Notes under the pieces: generated by a model
Databases searched by the model: none
The model's input: only the letters and a program-made list of their open reading frames with translations
Told to the model about the DNA's origin: nothing
Shown: one piece after another, positions 5,847 to 13,221 of the stretch
Numbering within the stretch: position 1 is the first letter of the stretch
How the letters are laid out: every line of letters begins with the position of its first letter
Program-made: the position numbers and the translations under genes
NCBI GenBank assembly: GCA_016926135.1
Contig: JAFGPH010000114.1
Coordinates: forward strand, 1 to 16,320
Length of the DNA stretch: 16,320 bases
Origin: Deltaproteobacteria bacterium
Lineage (GTDB): Bacteria > Desulfobacterota > DSM-4660 > Desulfatiglandales > HGW-15
Reading direction: 5' to 3'

Positions 5847-7139
5847 TCACACTCCCCTGTTGATGCGCTCAAGGGTCTTCGGTGAAATCCCCAGAAGGAG
5901 CCCAATCACCACCATCTGATGCATCACGGTAGTCCGCGCTATACCGCGTTGCTGCCACTTTCTCCCGGATGTAATGACCGCCGCCTTTGCCATCTCCACC
6001 CGGCCCAACGATGCGAGCCTTCGCACAAGGAGAAGATCTTCTGCAATCGGAACCGATGGGAATCCTCCGGCGGATCGAAAGGTGTTCCTGCGCATGAAGA
6101 GGCCCTGGTCTCCATAAGGCAAACCCAGATAGCGGGACCGGAAATTGACGAGGCACTCGATCATCCTCATGAGCGGATGGCCGAAATCGGTTTTGAATCG
6201 AAACGCGCCTGCGGAGAGCCTTGGATCCATCAGACACTCGAAGACATGCCCCACATAGCGGGCCGGCAGGATCGTGTCTGCATGCAGGAAGAGGATCACA
6301 ACCCCCCTTGCCTCATCCGCCCCGAGGTTTTGCTGCAGGCCCCGTCCCGGTCGGCTGTGCAGCACATGTCCCCCTGCCCTCAGGGCCGTTGGCACAGTAT
6401 GATCCCCACTTCCCCCGTCCACCACGATGATCTCCGAATCAGGATCGGCTGCACTCTGGATGCACCTTTGCACATTCTCTTCTTCGTTGAGGGCCGGTAT
6501 GATCACCGAGACGTAGGGCCGGGAGATCTCCAGGACGGGCAGGACCGCATTCAGATCACCCGCCGTGTCGATGTCCGTAAGAGGCTTGAGTAGATGAGTC
6601 GTCAGCCCCTGCGCCGCAGCCCTGGCGAGGGTCGCCTCCAGGACCGAGGCTTCTCCCCATTCGATGCCTTCAAAAAGCCGCACCGGTCTCCGGAGGCCCA
6701 TGAGCCAGTAGCCGCCGTCCGTGCTCGGTCCGAGGACAAGATCGTGCCGGTCGAGGGCACTGAATGCCTCCCTGAGATGCGACACCGAGAGTCCCGGGAT
6801 ATCGGTGCCGTGGAGGACCACGCGGCGGCAGCCTTCCCGGAAGGCATCGTCAAAGGCGGACTCCATCCGCGATCCCAGATCGGCCCCGTTCTGAGGCCTC
6901 ATGATCAGGCCCGGGCCGAGCCAGCGCCGCATCTGCCTGGAAGTGCCGCCGTCAAAGCAGACCTCCGTCTCGGTACCGCTGTCGGAGGCAAACCGCCTGG
7001 CCTTGGCCAGTGTCTCCTCGGTGAGCCGGCGCTGCACCTCTGCAGCTCCCGCGGGACCCAGCGCGGGGATGAGCCGGGTCTTGCTTCTACCAGGCACCGG
7101 GTAGCGGGTAAAGACGACGATTCTGTAATCCGCACCCAT
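5847..7139 (-). CDS. Fused DUF2064-type transferase and family-2-like glycosyltransferase
   Basis: A 430-residue two-domain protein. Residues 1 to about 200 are a DUF2064/TIGR04282-like nucleotidyl/glycosyl transferase domain: KTRLIPALG (20-28), HGTDIPGL (110-117), STDGGYWLMGL (139-149), DIDTAGDL (189-196). From about residue 208 a GT-A fold begins: VIIPALNEEENV (212-223), VVDGGSGD (239-246), FLHADT (284-289), LPYGDQGLF (340-348) and AEDLLLVRR (366-374), typical of TIGR04283. In other bacteria these occur as separate neighbouring genes named transferase 1 and 2 of the rSAM/selenodomain clusters, tied by some workers to arsenosugar-type products. Their fusion makes a bifunctional enzyme plausible. 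No radical-SAM partner is in view. ATG 7139 lies 6 bases after the stop of the nitroreductase remnant and has a weak ribosome site, so it may once have been translationally coupled. Confidence 0.88.
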   Translation of the reverse strand: MGADYRIVVFTRYPVPGRSKTRLIPALGPAGAAEVQRRLTEETLAKARRFASDSGTETEVCFDGGTSRQMRRWLGPGLIMRPQNGADLGSRMESAFDDAFREGCRRVVLHGTDIPGLSVSHLREAFSALDRHDLVLGPSTDGGYWLMGLRRPVRLFEGIEWGEASVLEATLARAAAQGLTTHLLKPLTDIDTAGDLNAVLPVLEISRPYVSVIIPALNEEENVQRCIQSAADPDSEIIVVDGGSGDHTVPTALRAGGHVLHSRPGRGLQQNLGADEARGVVILFLHADTILPARYVGHVFECLMDPRLSAGAFRFKTDFGHPLMRMIECLVNFRSRYLGLPYGDQGLFMRRNTFRSAGGFPSVPIAEDLLLVRRLASLGRVEMAKAAVITSGRKWQQRGIARTTVMHQMVVIGLLLGISPKTLERINRGV

Positions 7140-7145
7140 CCCTGT

Positions 7146-7311
7146 CTAGCCGAGCCTCACCACGATCTCCTCAAAGGTCTTTCTCCACTCGGGCGGGTGG
7201 AGCCTCTGCTTCTCGTCGAAATAGCCTACCGCCAGGAGCAGGGGAATCCAGTGGTTCTCCATCAAAGCAGTTGACCGACCGTCGTTCATTCACAACGTCT
7301 TTGAAGACCAT
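7146..7311 (-). pseudogene. Nitroreductase gene collapsed by internal deletion
   Basis: On the minus strand, GGAGGGAAT then ATG 7311 begins MVFKDVVNERRSVNCFDGE, the classic N-terminus of a nitroreductase-family flavoprotein (DVV-RRSVR-F). About 18 codons later the text jumps, in another frame, to ENHWIPLLLAVGYFDEKQRL and PPEWRKTFEEIVVRLG with a TAG at 7146-7148, the typical nitroreductase C-terminus (LLAxGY...R...EEVV). Some 120-150 central codons with the FMN-binding core are missing, and the two ends are out of frame around 7255-7262. Continuing from ATG 7311 in frame runs into a shifted stop near 7169. The remnant is in operon position with the fused transferase downstream. A 38-codon reading from ATG 7262 to 7146 exists but would encode only the tail. 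Confidence 0.72.
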
Positions 7312-7328
7312 ATTCCCTCCGCATGTTC

Positions 7329-7382
7329 TTGAAACCGAAAATCCGAAACAGCGCTTGAAAGGTTACGGTCTTCCGGTTTCAA
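7329..7382. repeat. 9-bp inverted repeat downstream of glk
   Basis: TTGAAACCG (7329-7337) and CGGTTTCAA (7374-7382) are perfect reverse complements separated by 36 bases. They lie between the glucokinase stop (7386) and the nitroreductase remnant. There is no U-run, so a classical terminator is doubtful; it may be an mRNA end structure or the scar of a rearrangement. Confidence 0.4.
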
Positions 7383-7385
7383 ATC

Positions 7386-8393
7386 TCAAATATCCATCCT
7401 GAAAGCGCACGCCGCGGCCCCCAAGAGCGGGGCCTTTTCATTCAGGATCACACGCACGGGAATCGTCTTCATGAAGTCGCTGAACCTTCCCTTGTCGCAG
7501 AAGGCCTTCAGAAAGACTCCCTGCCTCAGGGCAGGCAGGATCTTGGGTGAGATCCCGCCTCCCAGGTAGACACCACCCCTGGCCATTCCGGTGAGGGCCA
7601 GATTCCCGGCTACGGCCCCGAACACGGACAGAAACACCCGCATGGTCTCGGAACAAAGGGGATGCCCTTTTCTCAAGGCTGTCTCCGTGATAGCCCTTGC
7701 GGGGTCCGCATCCTGAAGTCTGTTTCGGAGCCACTGCGGTTCCCTGTAACGTCCTCCGGCTCTCAGCCAGTTGTAGATATTCACAAGACCGGGGCCCGAG
7801 ACGATTCTCTCGGGACTGACATGACCGAAGCGTTTCCGGAGGCACCGCCACAGATCGATCTCCTCCTCGCTGTTGGGAGAGAAATCCACGTGGCCTGCCT
7901 CAGACGAAACGGGGATATAGTCGCCATGCTGATGAACGAGGAGGGCTTCGCCGAGCCCTGTGCCAGGCGCCAGGAGGGCGATGTTCTGACCCTTCCGGGC
8001 CTTGGCCCTGTTCAGGGTGGTCCGTTCCCGGATTTCCAGCAGGGGGACGGCCATGGCGGTGGCGGCGAGGTCGTTGATCAGCCGGACATGGTCCCATTTG
8101 AAACGCCTCCTGATGCCGCGTTCTGATACGAACCAGGGAAGATTCGTGGTCCTGCACATCCCCCGGTAAACGGGACCTGCTATGCCGAAGCAGGCGCTCG
8201 CGACCGGCATCTGGTGGCTTTCCCGGAAACGATCGAGGATCCCTTCGAGATGGGTGGCTTCCCCGCTCAGATAGGTTTCCACCACTAGCGCTTCGGGCCG
8301 ATGGCTGCCCATGCGGAAGAGTCCGATATGGGTCTTGGTCCCTCCGATATCCCCGGCGAGCACAAGGGTCGGATCTCCTGATCGTTTCCCCAT
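7386..8393 (-). CDS. glk: Glucokinase (proteobacterial hexokinase-fold Glk family)
   Basis: ATP-dependent phosphorylation of glucose to glucose-6-phosphate in the cytoplasm. The 335-residue protein matches Glk length. Phosphate-1 motif GDIGGTKT at residues 15-22; RTTNLPW at 81-87 and LINDLAATA at 105-113 form the glucose site, with Asp108 as the likely catalytic base; APGTGLGEA is the adenosine/phosphate-2 loop; SSEAGHVDFSP and ERIVSGPGLVNIYNWL are Glk-type signatures, distinguishing it from ROK kinases, which have a zinc motif absent here. ATG 8393 starts 3 bases after the pgl stop at 8397, implying tight cotranscription and coupling. It is the last gene of the pentose-phosphate segment, feeding substrate to the upstream-encoded zwf and pgl products. 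Confidence 0.93.
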   Translation of the reverse strand: MGKRSGDPTLVLAGDIGGTKTHIGLFRMGSHRPEALVVETYLSGEATHLEGILDRFRESHQMPVASACFGIAGPVYRGMCRTTNLPWFVSERGIRRRFKWDHVRLINDLAATAMAVPLLEIRERTTLNRAKARKGQNIALLAPGTGLGEALLVHQHGDYIPVSSEAGHVDFSPNSEEEIDLWRCLRKRFGHVSPERIVSGPGLVNIYNWLRAGGRYREPQWLRNRLQDADPARAITETALRKGHPLCSETMRVFLSVFGAVAGNLALTGMARGGVYLGGGISPKILPALRQGVFLKAFCDKGRFSDFMKTIPVRVILNEKAPLLGAAACAFRMDI

Positions 8394-8396
8394 CGC

Positions 8397-9143
8397 TTAT
8401 CCCCTGAGGTGAATCATCGAGGCCGCCTCCCTGTCCAGCAGCCACGTAAGAGTGCCTTCCAGCGGCTGAACCCGCCGGGCCGGCAGGTCCTCTCCCTCAC
8501 CTTCCAGCACGGATCGAACAACCGGCGCCTTGTCCTTTCCCGTCACGAGAAAGACGATCTGCCTCGTGCGGTTGATCAGCGGCAGCGTCATGGTCAGCCT
8601 GGGGAGATCGGGATCTCCCCCTCGGACCGCGATCACCAGTCTATCGCGCTCTTCCAGGGACTTGTCCCCGGGAAAGAGAGAAGCCACGTGTCCGTCCAGG
8701 CCCAGCCCGAGAAACATCATGTCCAGGAACAAACCTTCGCCCTTTTCCGATTCGAGGACCGCGCGCATCTCCTGTTCATAGGAGAGGGCGCCCTCACCGG
8801 GCTCCATGGCAAAAGGCATGGGATGGACGTGACGGGCCGGGATGGGCACCCGATCCAGCAGGTCCGCCCTTGCCGCGCCGTAATTGCTGGCAGGATCGCC
8901 GGGACAGACACACCGATCGTCGACCCAGAAGACATGAACCCGATGCCACGGGACGTGAGAACGATACGGCTCCCGGGCAAAGGTCCTGTGCATGGACCTC
9001 GGCGTGGCCGCACCGGAAAGGGCCAGGGCGAAAAGGTTTCTCTCGATCAGGGACTGCTTGACGGATCCTGCGAGCAGGGCCGCCCCTTTGTGCGCAGCCT
9101 GAGCGGCATCATCCGAAACGATGATTTCAGGTTTGATGATCAT
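8397..9143 (-). CDS. pgl: 6-phosphogluconolactonase
   Basis: Hydrolyses 6-phosphogluconolactone, the second step of the oxidative pentose phosphate pathway. The protein (248 residues from ATG 9143) belongs to the NagB-fold DevB/Pgl family: LALSGAATPRSMHR near residue 43, VHVFWVDDRCVCPGDPASNY (family: WVDER...SNY), and FLGLGLDGHVASLFPG, where the usual Glu of the GxGxDGH loop is Leu but the DGH is kept. Start 9143 (MIIKPEII) fits family alignments; its ribosome site is ambiguous, CGGAG directly abutting and CAGGGA further up. ATG 9179 is an in-frame alternative adding 12 residues. It lies between the TVP38/VTT membrane gene and glk, in the same run as zwf. Confidence 0.9.
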   Translation of the reverse strand: MIIKPEIIVSDDAAQAAHKGAALLAGSVKQSLIERNLFALALSGAATPRSMHRTFAREPYRSHVPWHRVHVFWVDDRCVCPGDPASNYGAARADLLDRVPIPARHVHPMPFAMEPGEGALSYEQEMRAVLESEKGEGLFLDMMFLGLGLDGHVASLFPGDKSLEERDRLVIAVRGGDPDLPRLTMTLPLINRTRQIVFLVTGKDKAPVVRSVLEGEGEDLPARRVQPLEGTLTWLLDREAASMIHLRG

Positions 9144-9229
9144 CTCCGAATGGATCCCTGTCCGGAAGTGGTCCCCCATGGCAGGCAAGAAGTCGGCACA
9201 GGAACTGTCTGCGTCGCTGCACGGACTAC

Positions 9230-9904
9230 CTACTCCTCCCCCCGGAAGCGCTTGACGATCCGGGGGATGAAAAAGGAAAAGACGAAAAGACCGATGGAGA
9301 AGAAAACCTTTAAGGAGATCAATCGCCCCCAGTCCCCCGAAGCCCATACCTCTTTTATGCTGCCGATGAAAAAGGTGAAGATGAAGGTCCCCACAATGAT
9401 GCCCAGGCCCGTTCCCAGGAAGTAGTCCCGGAACCTGACCGCCGTCAGGCCCATGCCGAAATTCATCGGTGTGAAAGGAAAGTAGACGAGGCGGAGATAC
9501 AGGGTCGCGGCAAAACCGTTCCTTTCGATGGCCTCATCATACCTCTTCAGTCGATCTCCGATCAGAGAGGCGGCAAACTCCCTCCCCAGCGTGCGGCCGA
9601 TCCAGAATGCCCCTCCTGCCCCCAGCATGGCACCTGCCCACACGTAGACAAAGCCCCAGTAAGGGCCGAAGACGGCCGCCCCAAGACCGGTCAAAAGGGT
9701 TCCCGGGAGAAACAGGCACACGCCCACTGCGTAGAAGATCACATACAGAACCGGAGCCCAGACGCCTGCCCTCTCAGAGAGATTGCCCAGCGCCTCGGCG
9801 GTGAGGGCATGTTTTACGGGCGTGAATCTCGCAACATAGATGGCTGCAGCAATGAAAACGATGAAGACCAAGACCTTGACGATGCTTCGATTGGAGATTG
9901 TCAT
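9230..9904 (-). CDS. TVP38/TMEM64 (VTT-domain, DedA-like) inner-membrane protein
   Basis: A 224-residue polytopic membrane protein. A hydrophobic segment at residues 9-25 is followed by a segment at about 47-65 (APVLYVIFYAVGVCLFLPGT), where the FLPGT motif marks the SNARE-associated/VTT domain. Then come GLGAAVFGPYWGF and GAGGAFWIGR, the amphipathic linker with FAATLYLRLVYFPFTPMNFG, and two more membrane segments ending in a basic tail (PRIVKRFRGEE). Relatives are proposed lipid scramblases or transporters; the substrate here is unknown. ATG 9904 is preferred because it sits just before the first membrane segment; 9919 is an alternative. The gene lies between zwf and pgl, with gaps of 158 and 86 bases, an odd insertion in a sugar-metabolism operon. 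Confidence 0.87.
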   Translation of the reverse strand: MTISNRSIVKVLVFIVFIAAAIYVARFTPVKHALTAEALGNLSERAGVWAPVLYVIFYAVGVCLFLPGTLLTGLGAAVFGPYWGFVYVWAGAMLGAGGAFWIGRTLGREFAASLIGDRLKRYDEAIERNGFAATLYLRLVYFPFTPMNFGMGLTAVRFRDYFLGTGLGIIVGTFIFTFFIGSIKEVWASGDWGRLISLKVFFSIGLFVFSFFIPRIVKRFRGEE

Positions 9905-9975
9905 TTCTCTCTGAATCATTCCCTGCCGGACCTGGAACTCAGGCCCTGATGGCCTCCCGATCACGTGAAACCGAA

Positions 9976-10084
9976 AAAGATGCGTTGCGGCCTCGAGAGA
10001 CCACCCCCCGACGGCCCTTCAGTCGCCCGGCAATCGCCAACGCACTTATGGGACATGAGACTCTAAAGATCCCTTGCGGCCTCG
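9976..10084. repeat. Short direct repeat of the zwf 3' end
   Basis: AAAGATGCGTTGCGGCCTCG (9976-9995) and AAAGATCCCTTGCGGCCTCG (10065-10084) agree at 18 of 20 positions. The second copy encodes the last residues of zwf (EAARDL); the first lies in the downstream gap. This looks like a small partial duplication of the gene's end. Confidence 0.45.
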
Positions 10085-11589
10085 GGCCCCCAACTTCCCG
10101 ATTCATAGGGATGGAGCATCTCCGGCCGGTTGCTGCACGTTTCACACTCCCTCAGGATGGGGGTCAGAAAGGACCAGCAGAGTTCCACCCCGTCCTGCCT
10201 CCAGAAGAGCATGTGGTCGCCCTGGATGCAATCCAGGAGTACCTTTTCATAGGCATCCAGGGTGGGGCCTGCGTTGTCCTGATAGTGGAAGTCCATGGTC
10301 ACGGATCGGAGACAGACGATGGGGCCCGGGTTCTTCGTCTGAAAGGTGAGAGAGATCTTCTCGTCCGGATAGATACCCAGGATAAGACGGTTGGCGCTGA
10401 TTTCCTCTCCAAGGGTGCGGCGGAACATGGAATGGGGCACTTCCTTGAAATGGATGACGATTTCAGTCAGTTTTCTGGCCAGCCTCTTGCCCGAGGTGAG
10501 GTAAAAGGGGACGCCCTGCCAACGCCAGTTGTCGATGAAAACCTTCATCCTGGCAAACGTGGGGGTGAGGGAATCGTGTTGGACACCGGGCTCGTCCCTG
10601 TAGGCCTGAACCCTTGCTCCCTCCATGCTGCCCTCAGCGTACTGACCCAGCACCAGGAAGTCCTGCAGGTGGTCCACGGGAAAAGGCCTGAGGCTTCGGT
10701 AGACCTTGGCCTTCTCGTCCAGCACCCTGTCCGCTTCGAAAAGGGAGGGCGGTTCCATGGCGGTGAGCGCAAGCAGTTGCATCATGTGATTCTGAAACAT
10801 GTCCCTCAGCACGCCTGCCTCATCATAGTACCCTGCCCGATGCTCCACGCCCAGGGTCTCGGCCGCGGTGATGTCCACGTGATCCACATACCGCCTGTTC
10901 CAGAGGGGTTCGAAGATGGCATTGGCAAAACGGAACATGAGGATGTTCTGGACGGTCTCTTTGGCCAGGTAGTGGTCGATCCTGAATATCTGGTGCTCGC
11001 GGAAATCCTTGTGCAGGCCCTGGTCCAGTTCCACAGCGCTCTTGAGGTCTTTCCCGAAGGGCTTCTCCACCACGATCCGGGACCAACCGTTGCCCGATTC
11101 ATACTCGGCGGAGAGCCCCGCCTGGCCGATCATCCGGGATACAGTCCGGCAGAGGGAAGGGGGCACGGCAAGGTAGAAGATCCGGTTTGCCCGGGTGCCT
11201 GCCTCTTTGTCCAGTTTCCTGAGGGCATCGGCCAGGCCTGCAATGGATTTCGGATCATCGTACTCGATCGGATAGTAGTGGAGACGATCTGCGAAACCAT
11301 GCCATTTCTCCTCCACCGGACTGCCGGATATCCTGAGCGCCTCCTTCATGCGTTCCCTGAACAGGTCGTTTGCCATTCTGGTGCGGCTGGCGCCAACGAT
11401 GAGGAAAGGCGTGGGCAGACCCCCGTTCAGGTAGAGATTGTAGAGGGCAGGGACCAGTTTTCGCGATGTCAGGTCGCCGGAAGCGCCTGCAATCACGACG
11501 GTGCAGGGATCCATGGAGCCCTCGATAGGACATCGATCCCGAGGCAGGCCCAGTTCCTCGGCAACGCCCTCGATGATGGCTTCTCGCAT
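10063..11589 (-). CDS. zwf: Glucose-6-phosphate 1-dehydrogenase
   Basis: Oxidises glucose-6-phosphate to 6-phosphogluconolactone with NAD(P)+. From ATG 11589 the protein has 508 residues, the usual length. The dinucleotide motif [10 protein letters not shown] is at residues 35-44, EKPFG at 175-179, and the active-site block RIDHYLAKE at 203-211. The canonical form is RIDHYLGKE, so Gly is replaced by Ala, while the catalytic His pair and Lys remain. [19 protein letters not shown] and SGKRL follow the family pattern. The N-terminal [14 protein letters not shown] extension resembles other long-form enzymes. An earlier ATG at 11643 would overlap the ferredoxin gene; 11589 lies 17 bases beyond its stop and has AGAGG upstream. 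Being next to ferredoxin and FprA genes suggests its reduced cofactor supports redox defence; cofactor preference cannot be read by eye. Confidence 0.95.
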   Translation of the reverse strand: MREAIIEGVAEELGLPRDRCPIEGSMDPCTVVIAGASGDLTSRKLVPALYNLYLNGGLPTPFLIVGASRTRMANDLFRERMKEALRISGSPVEEKWHGFADRLHYYPIEYDDPKSIAGLADALRKLDKEAGTRANRIFYLAVPPSLCRTVSRMIGQAGLSAEYESGNGWSRIVVEKPFGKDLKSAVELDQGLHKDFREHQIFRIDHYLAKETVQNILMFRFANAIFEPLWNRRYVDHVDITAAETLGVEHRAGYYDEAGVLRDMFQNHMMQLLALTAMEPPSLFEADRVLDEKAKVYRSLRPFPVDHLQDFLVLGQYAEGSMEGARVQAYRDEPGVQHDSLTPTFARMKVFIDNWRWQGVPFYLTSGKRLARKLTEIVIHFKEVPHSMFRRTLGEEISANRLILGIYPDEKISLTFQTKNPGPIVCLRSVTMDFHYQDNAGPTLDAYEKVLLDCIQGDHMLFWRQDGVELCWSFLTPILRECETCSNRPEMLHPYESGSWGPEAARDL

Positions 11590-11606
11590 GGCCTCTGGAC
11601 CCTTTT

Positions 11607-11804
11607 TCAGGACTCCTCCCAACTTATGCAGTCGGCCGGGCACATGCTCATGGCCGATTGGATCTCTTCTTCGGGGTATGCGGAAAGGTCCCGCACCTCG
11701 ATCCGGCCGGTTTCCGGATTGCGAACAAAGACGTCAGCACAGAGACTCACGCAGGACTCGCAGTCCGTGCACTCTCCCAGGTCAAGAAGGGGTCTCCTGC
11801 TCAT
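11607..11804 (-). CDS. Small 4Fe-4S ferredoxin
   Basis: A 65-residue cytoplasmic electron carrier. Cysteines at 12, 15, 18 and 22 ([12 protein letters not shown]) plus Cys55 in SMCPADC match mono-cluster ferredoxins of the Desulfovibrio Fd I type, in which CxxCxxC and a distant CP bind one cluster. Cys22 and Cys59 may form a disulfide or support a labile second site. The Pro usually after the fourth Cys is Ala23. ATG 11804 is chosen because GAGGGG lies 8 bases upstream; the longer frame upstream overlaps the Cys-rich gene and looks non-coding. The start overlaps that gene's end by 23 bases, and zwf begins 17 bases after the stop, so the three are almost surely cotranscribed. Confidence 0.9.
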   Translation of the reverse strand: MSRRPLLDLGECTDCESCVSLCADVFVRNPETGRIEVRDLSAYPEEEIQSAMSMCPADCISWEES

Positions 11805-11991
11805 CCTTTCGACCCCTCTTCCAGTCCAGATAACGTCCGTAGGTGAAGCCGGTCCCCAATTCCCAGTGCCCGGGCTCGGGAGACTCCTGTCGGCACAGGC
11901 GGCAGCGGCTCTTGCTGCACATCTGACATTGGTGACAATCCGGGCATTTCTCCTTTCCCGGTTCCACCACGACCTGTTCCTTCTTCTGCAT
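11782..11991 (-). CDS. Six-cysteine mini-protein of unknown function
   Basis: A 69-residue protein whose N-terminal half carries CPDCHQCQMCSKSRCRLCR at residues 16-34, six Cys (16, 19, 22, 25, 30, 33) in close CxxC spacing, with one His and several basic residues. This is suited to binding zinc or an iron-sulfur cluster. The C-terminal half (HWELGTGFTYGRYLDWKRGR) is aromatic and basic and has no recognised domain. It starts 20 bases after fprA ends and overlaps the ferredoxin start by 23 bases, so it occupies a proper operon slot; the ribosome site is GAGGGGG at a rather long distance. I know no name for it. A redox-carrier accessory or metal-binding regulator is possible. Its placement between FprA and ferredoxin argues against a chance frame. 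Confidence 0.65.
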   Translation of the reverse strand: MQKKEQVVVEPGKEKCPDCHQCQMCSKSRCRLCRQESPEPGHWELGTGFTYGRYLDWKRGRKDEQETPS

Positions 11992-12011
11992 TGGGCAGGG
12001 AGCCCCCTCAT

Positions 12012-13196
12012 TTACGCGGGCAACTGGGCCGCGATCTTCTTCGCGAGGTCGTAGCAGGCCTCGATCCCGTTCTTGTCGGGCACATATTGAATCCGCAGGC
12101 CGGGATCCACCAGCTTGAACTTCGCCTCCTGCAGTTCCCTGGCGACCAGTTTGGCGGCCTCGCCGCTCCAGCCATAGGAACCGAAGGCAGCGCCCACCTT
12201 GTTGATCGGCTTCAACCCCTTCATGTAGGTCAGGAAGTCGCTCACCGTGGGGAACAACCCGTTGTTGAGGGTGGGGGAGCCGACAACGACCGCCCCGGCG
12301 TCCAGGAGTTCTGTCATGATATCGCTTCGATGCCAGCTCCGGAGGTTCATGGACTTGGCTTCGACCCCTTCCCGGCCCAGGGACTCCACGATGGCCTCCG
12401 CCATTCTTTCAGTGCTGTGCCACATGGTGTCGTAGATCACCAGGGCCTTTCTCCTGGGTTTCTGGAGGCTCCATTCCACATAGGCGTTGACGATCTTGAG
12501 AGGGTCCTTTCGCCACATGATCCCGTGGTCCGGGCAGATCATGTCCAGCGGGAGGCCCATCTCGTTGACCTTGTCCACGAGTTTCAGAATAAGGGGGGCG
12601 TAAAGCAGAAGGATGTTCGCAAAGTACTTCCGGGCATGGGGCATGATCGCATCGCCGATTTCATCGTCGAACCTCTCAAGTCCGGCGTAGTGCTGCCCAA
12701 AGGCATCGCTGGAGAAGAGGATCCTGTCCTCCTTGGCATAGGTGAACATGCTGTCAGGCCAGTGGAGCATCCTGGTCTCCAGGAAGGTCAGGGTGCGCTT
12801 CCCGATCTTCAACTCACCGCCGTTCTGGACGGGCTGGTAGTTCCACTTCTGGGGGAAATGGAGGGAGAGATTCTTGTGCCCCATCTGGGAGCAGTAAAGG
12901 GGTTTGTCCTCGCCGATCCGGTGCATCACCCGGGCAAGGCCTCCCGAGTGGTCCATTTCCGTGTGGTTGCTGATGACATGGTCGATCTTCCTGGGATCCA
13001 CGATCTCAGCAATATTGTCGATCAACCTGTCGGCAAACTCCTTCTTTACCGCGTCAATGAGGGTGATCTTCTCGTCCAAGATGAGATAGGCGTTATAGGT
13101 GCTTCCCTCGTACGTGGAGTAGCCATGAAAGTCCCGGATGTTCCAGTCAATCGCGCCCACCCAGTAGATGTCTTTTGCGATTTCCAACGGCTTCAT
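12012..13196 (-). CDS. fprA: Flavodiiron protein (A-type flavoprotein, rubredoxin:O2/NO oxidoreductase)
   Basis: Reduces O2 to water and/or NO to N2O with electrons from rubredoxin, protecting anaerobes. The 394-residue protein has the metallo-beta-lactamase-like diiron domain with all ligands: His78, Glu80, Asp82 and His83 (SNHTEMDHSG), His145 (MLHWPDSM), Asp164 (SSDAFG) and His224 (CPDHG). A C-terminal flavodoxin domain starts near residue 250, with the FMN phosphate loop DTMWHSTERMAEA (256-268) and GSPTLNNGLFPTV, GSYGWSG. There is no extra rubredoxin or flavin-reductase domain (class A), so it needs a separate rubredoxin, which is encoded 25 bases upstream. GGAGAGGAAGG precedes ATG 13196. 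The choice between O2 and NO as main substrate cannot be made from these motifs. Confidence 0.96.
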   Translation of the reverse strand: MKPLEIAKDIYWVGAIDWNIRDFHGYSTYEGSTYNAYLILDEKITLIDAVKKEFADRLIDNIAEIVDPRKIDHVISNHTEMDHSGGLARVMHRIGEDKPLYCSQMGHKNLSLHFPQKWNYQPVQNGGELKIGKRTLTFLETRMLHWPDSMFTYAKEDRILFSSDAFGQHYAGLERFDDEIGDAIMPHARKYFANILLLYAPLILKLVDKVNEMGLPLDMICPDHGIMWRKDPLKIVNAYVEWSLQKPRRKALVIYDTMWHSTERMAEAIVESLGREGVEAKSMNLRSWHRSDIMTELLDAGAVVVGSPTLNNGLFPTVSDFLTYMKGLKPINKVGAAFGSYGWSGEAAKLVARELQEAKFKLVDPGLRIQYVPDKNGIEACYDLAKKIAAQLPA

Positions 13197-13221
13197 GCGA
13201 CCTTCCTCTCCTTCCCTGCGA

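Noticed and set aside
11643..11805. Longer starts for zwf (11643) and for ferredoxin (up to 12011)
   Set aside because: Both run through the neighbouring gene in another frame and lack ribosome sites; internal ATGs at 11589 and 11804 fit the families.
9898..12054. 718-codon plus-strand frame
   Set aside because: Antisense to zwf, ferredoxin and the Cys-rich gene; composition is a mirror of GC-biased codons and no domain is visible.
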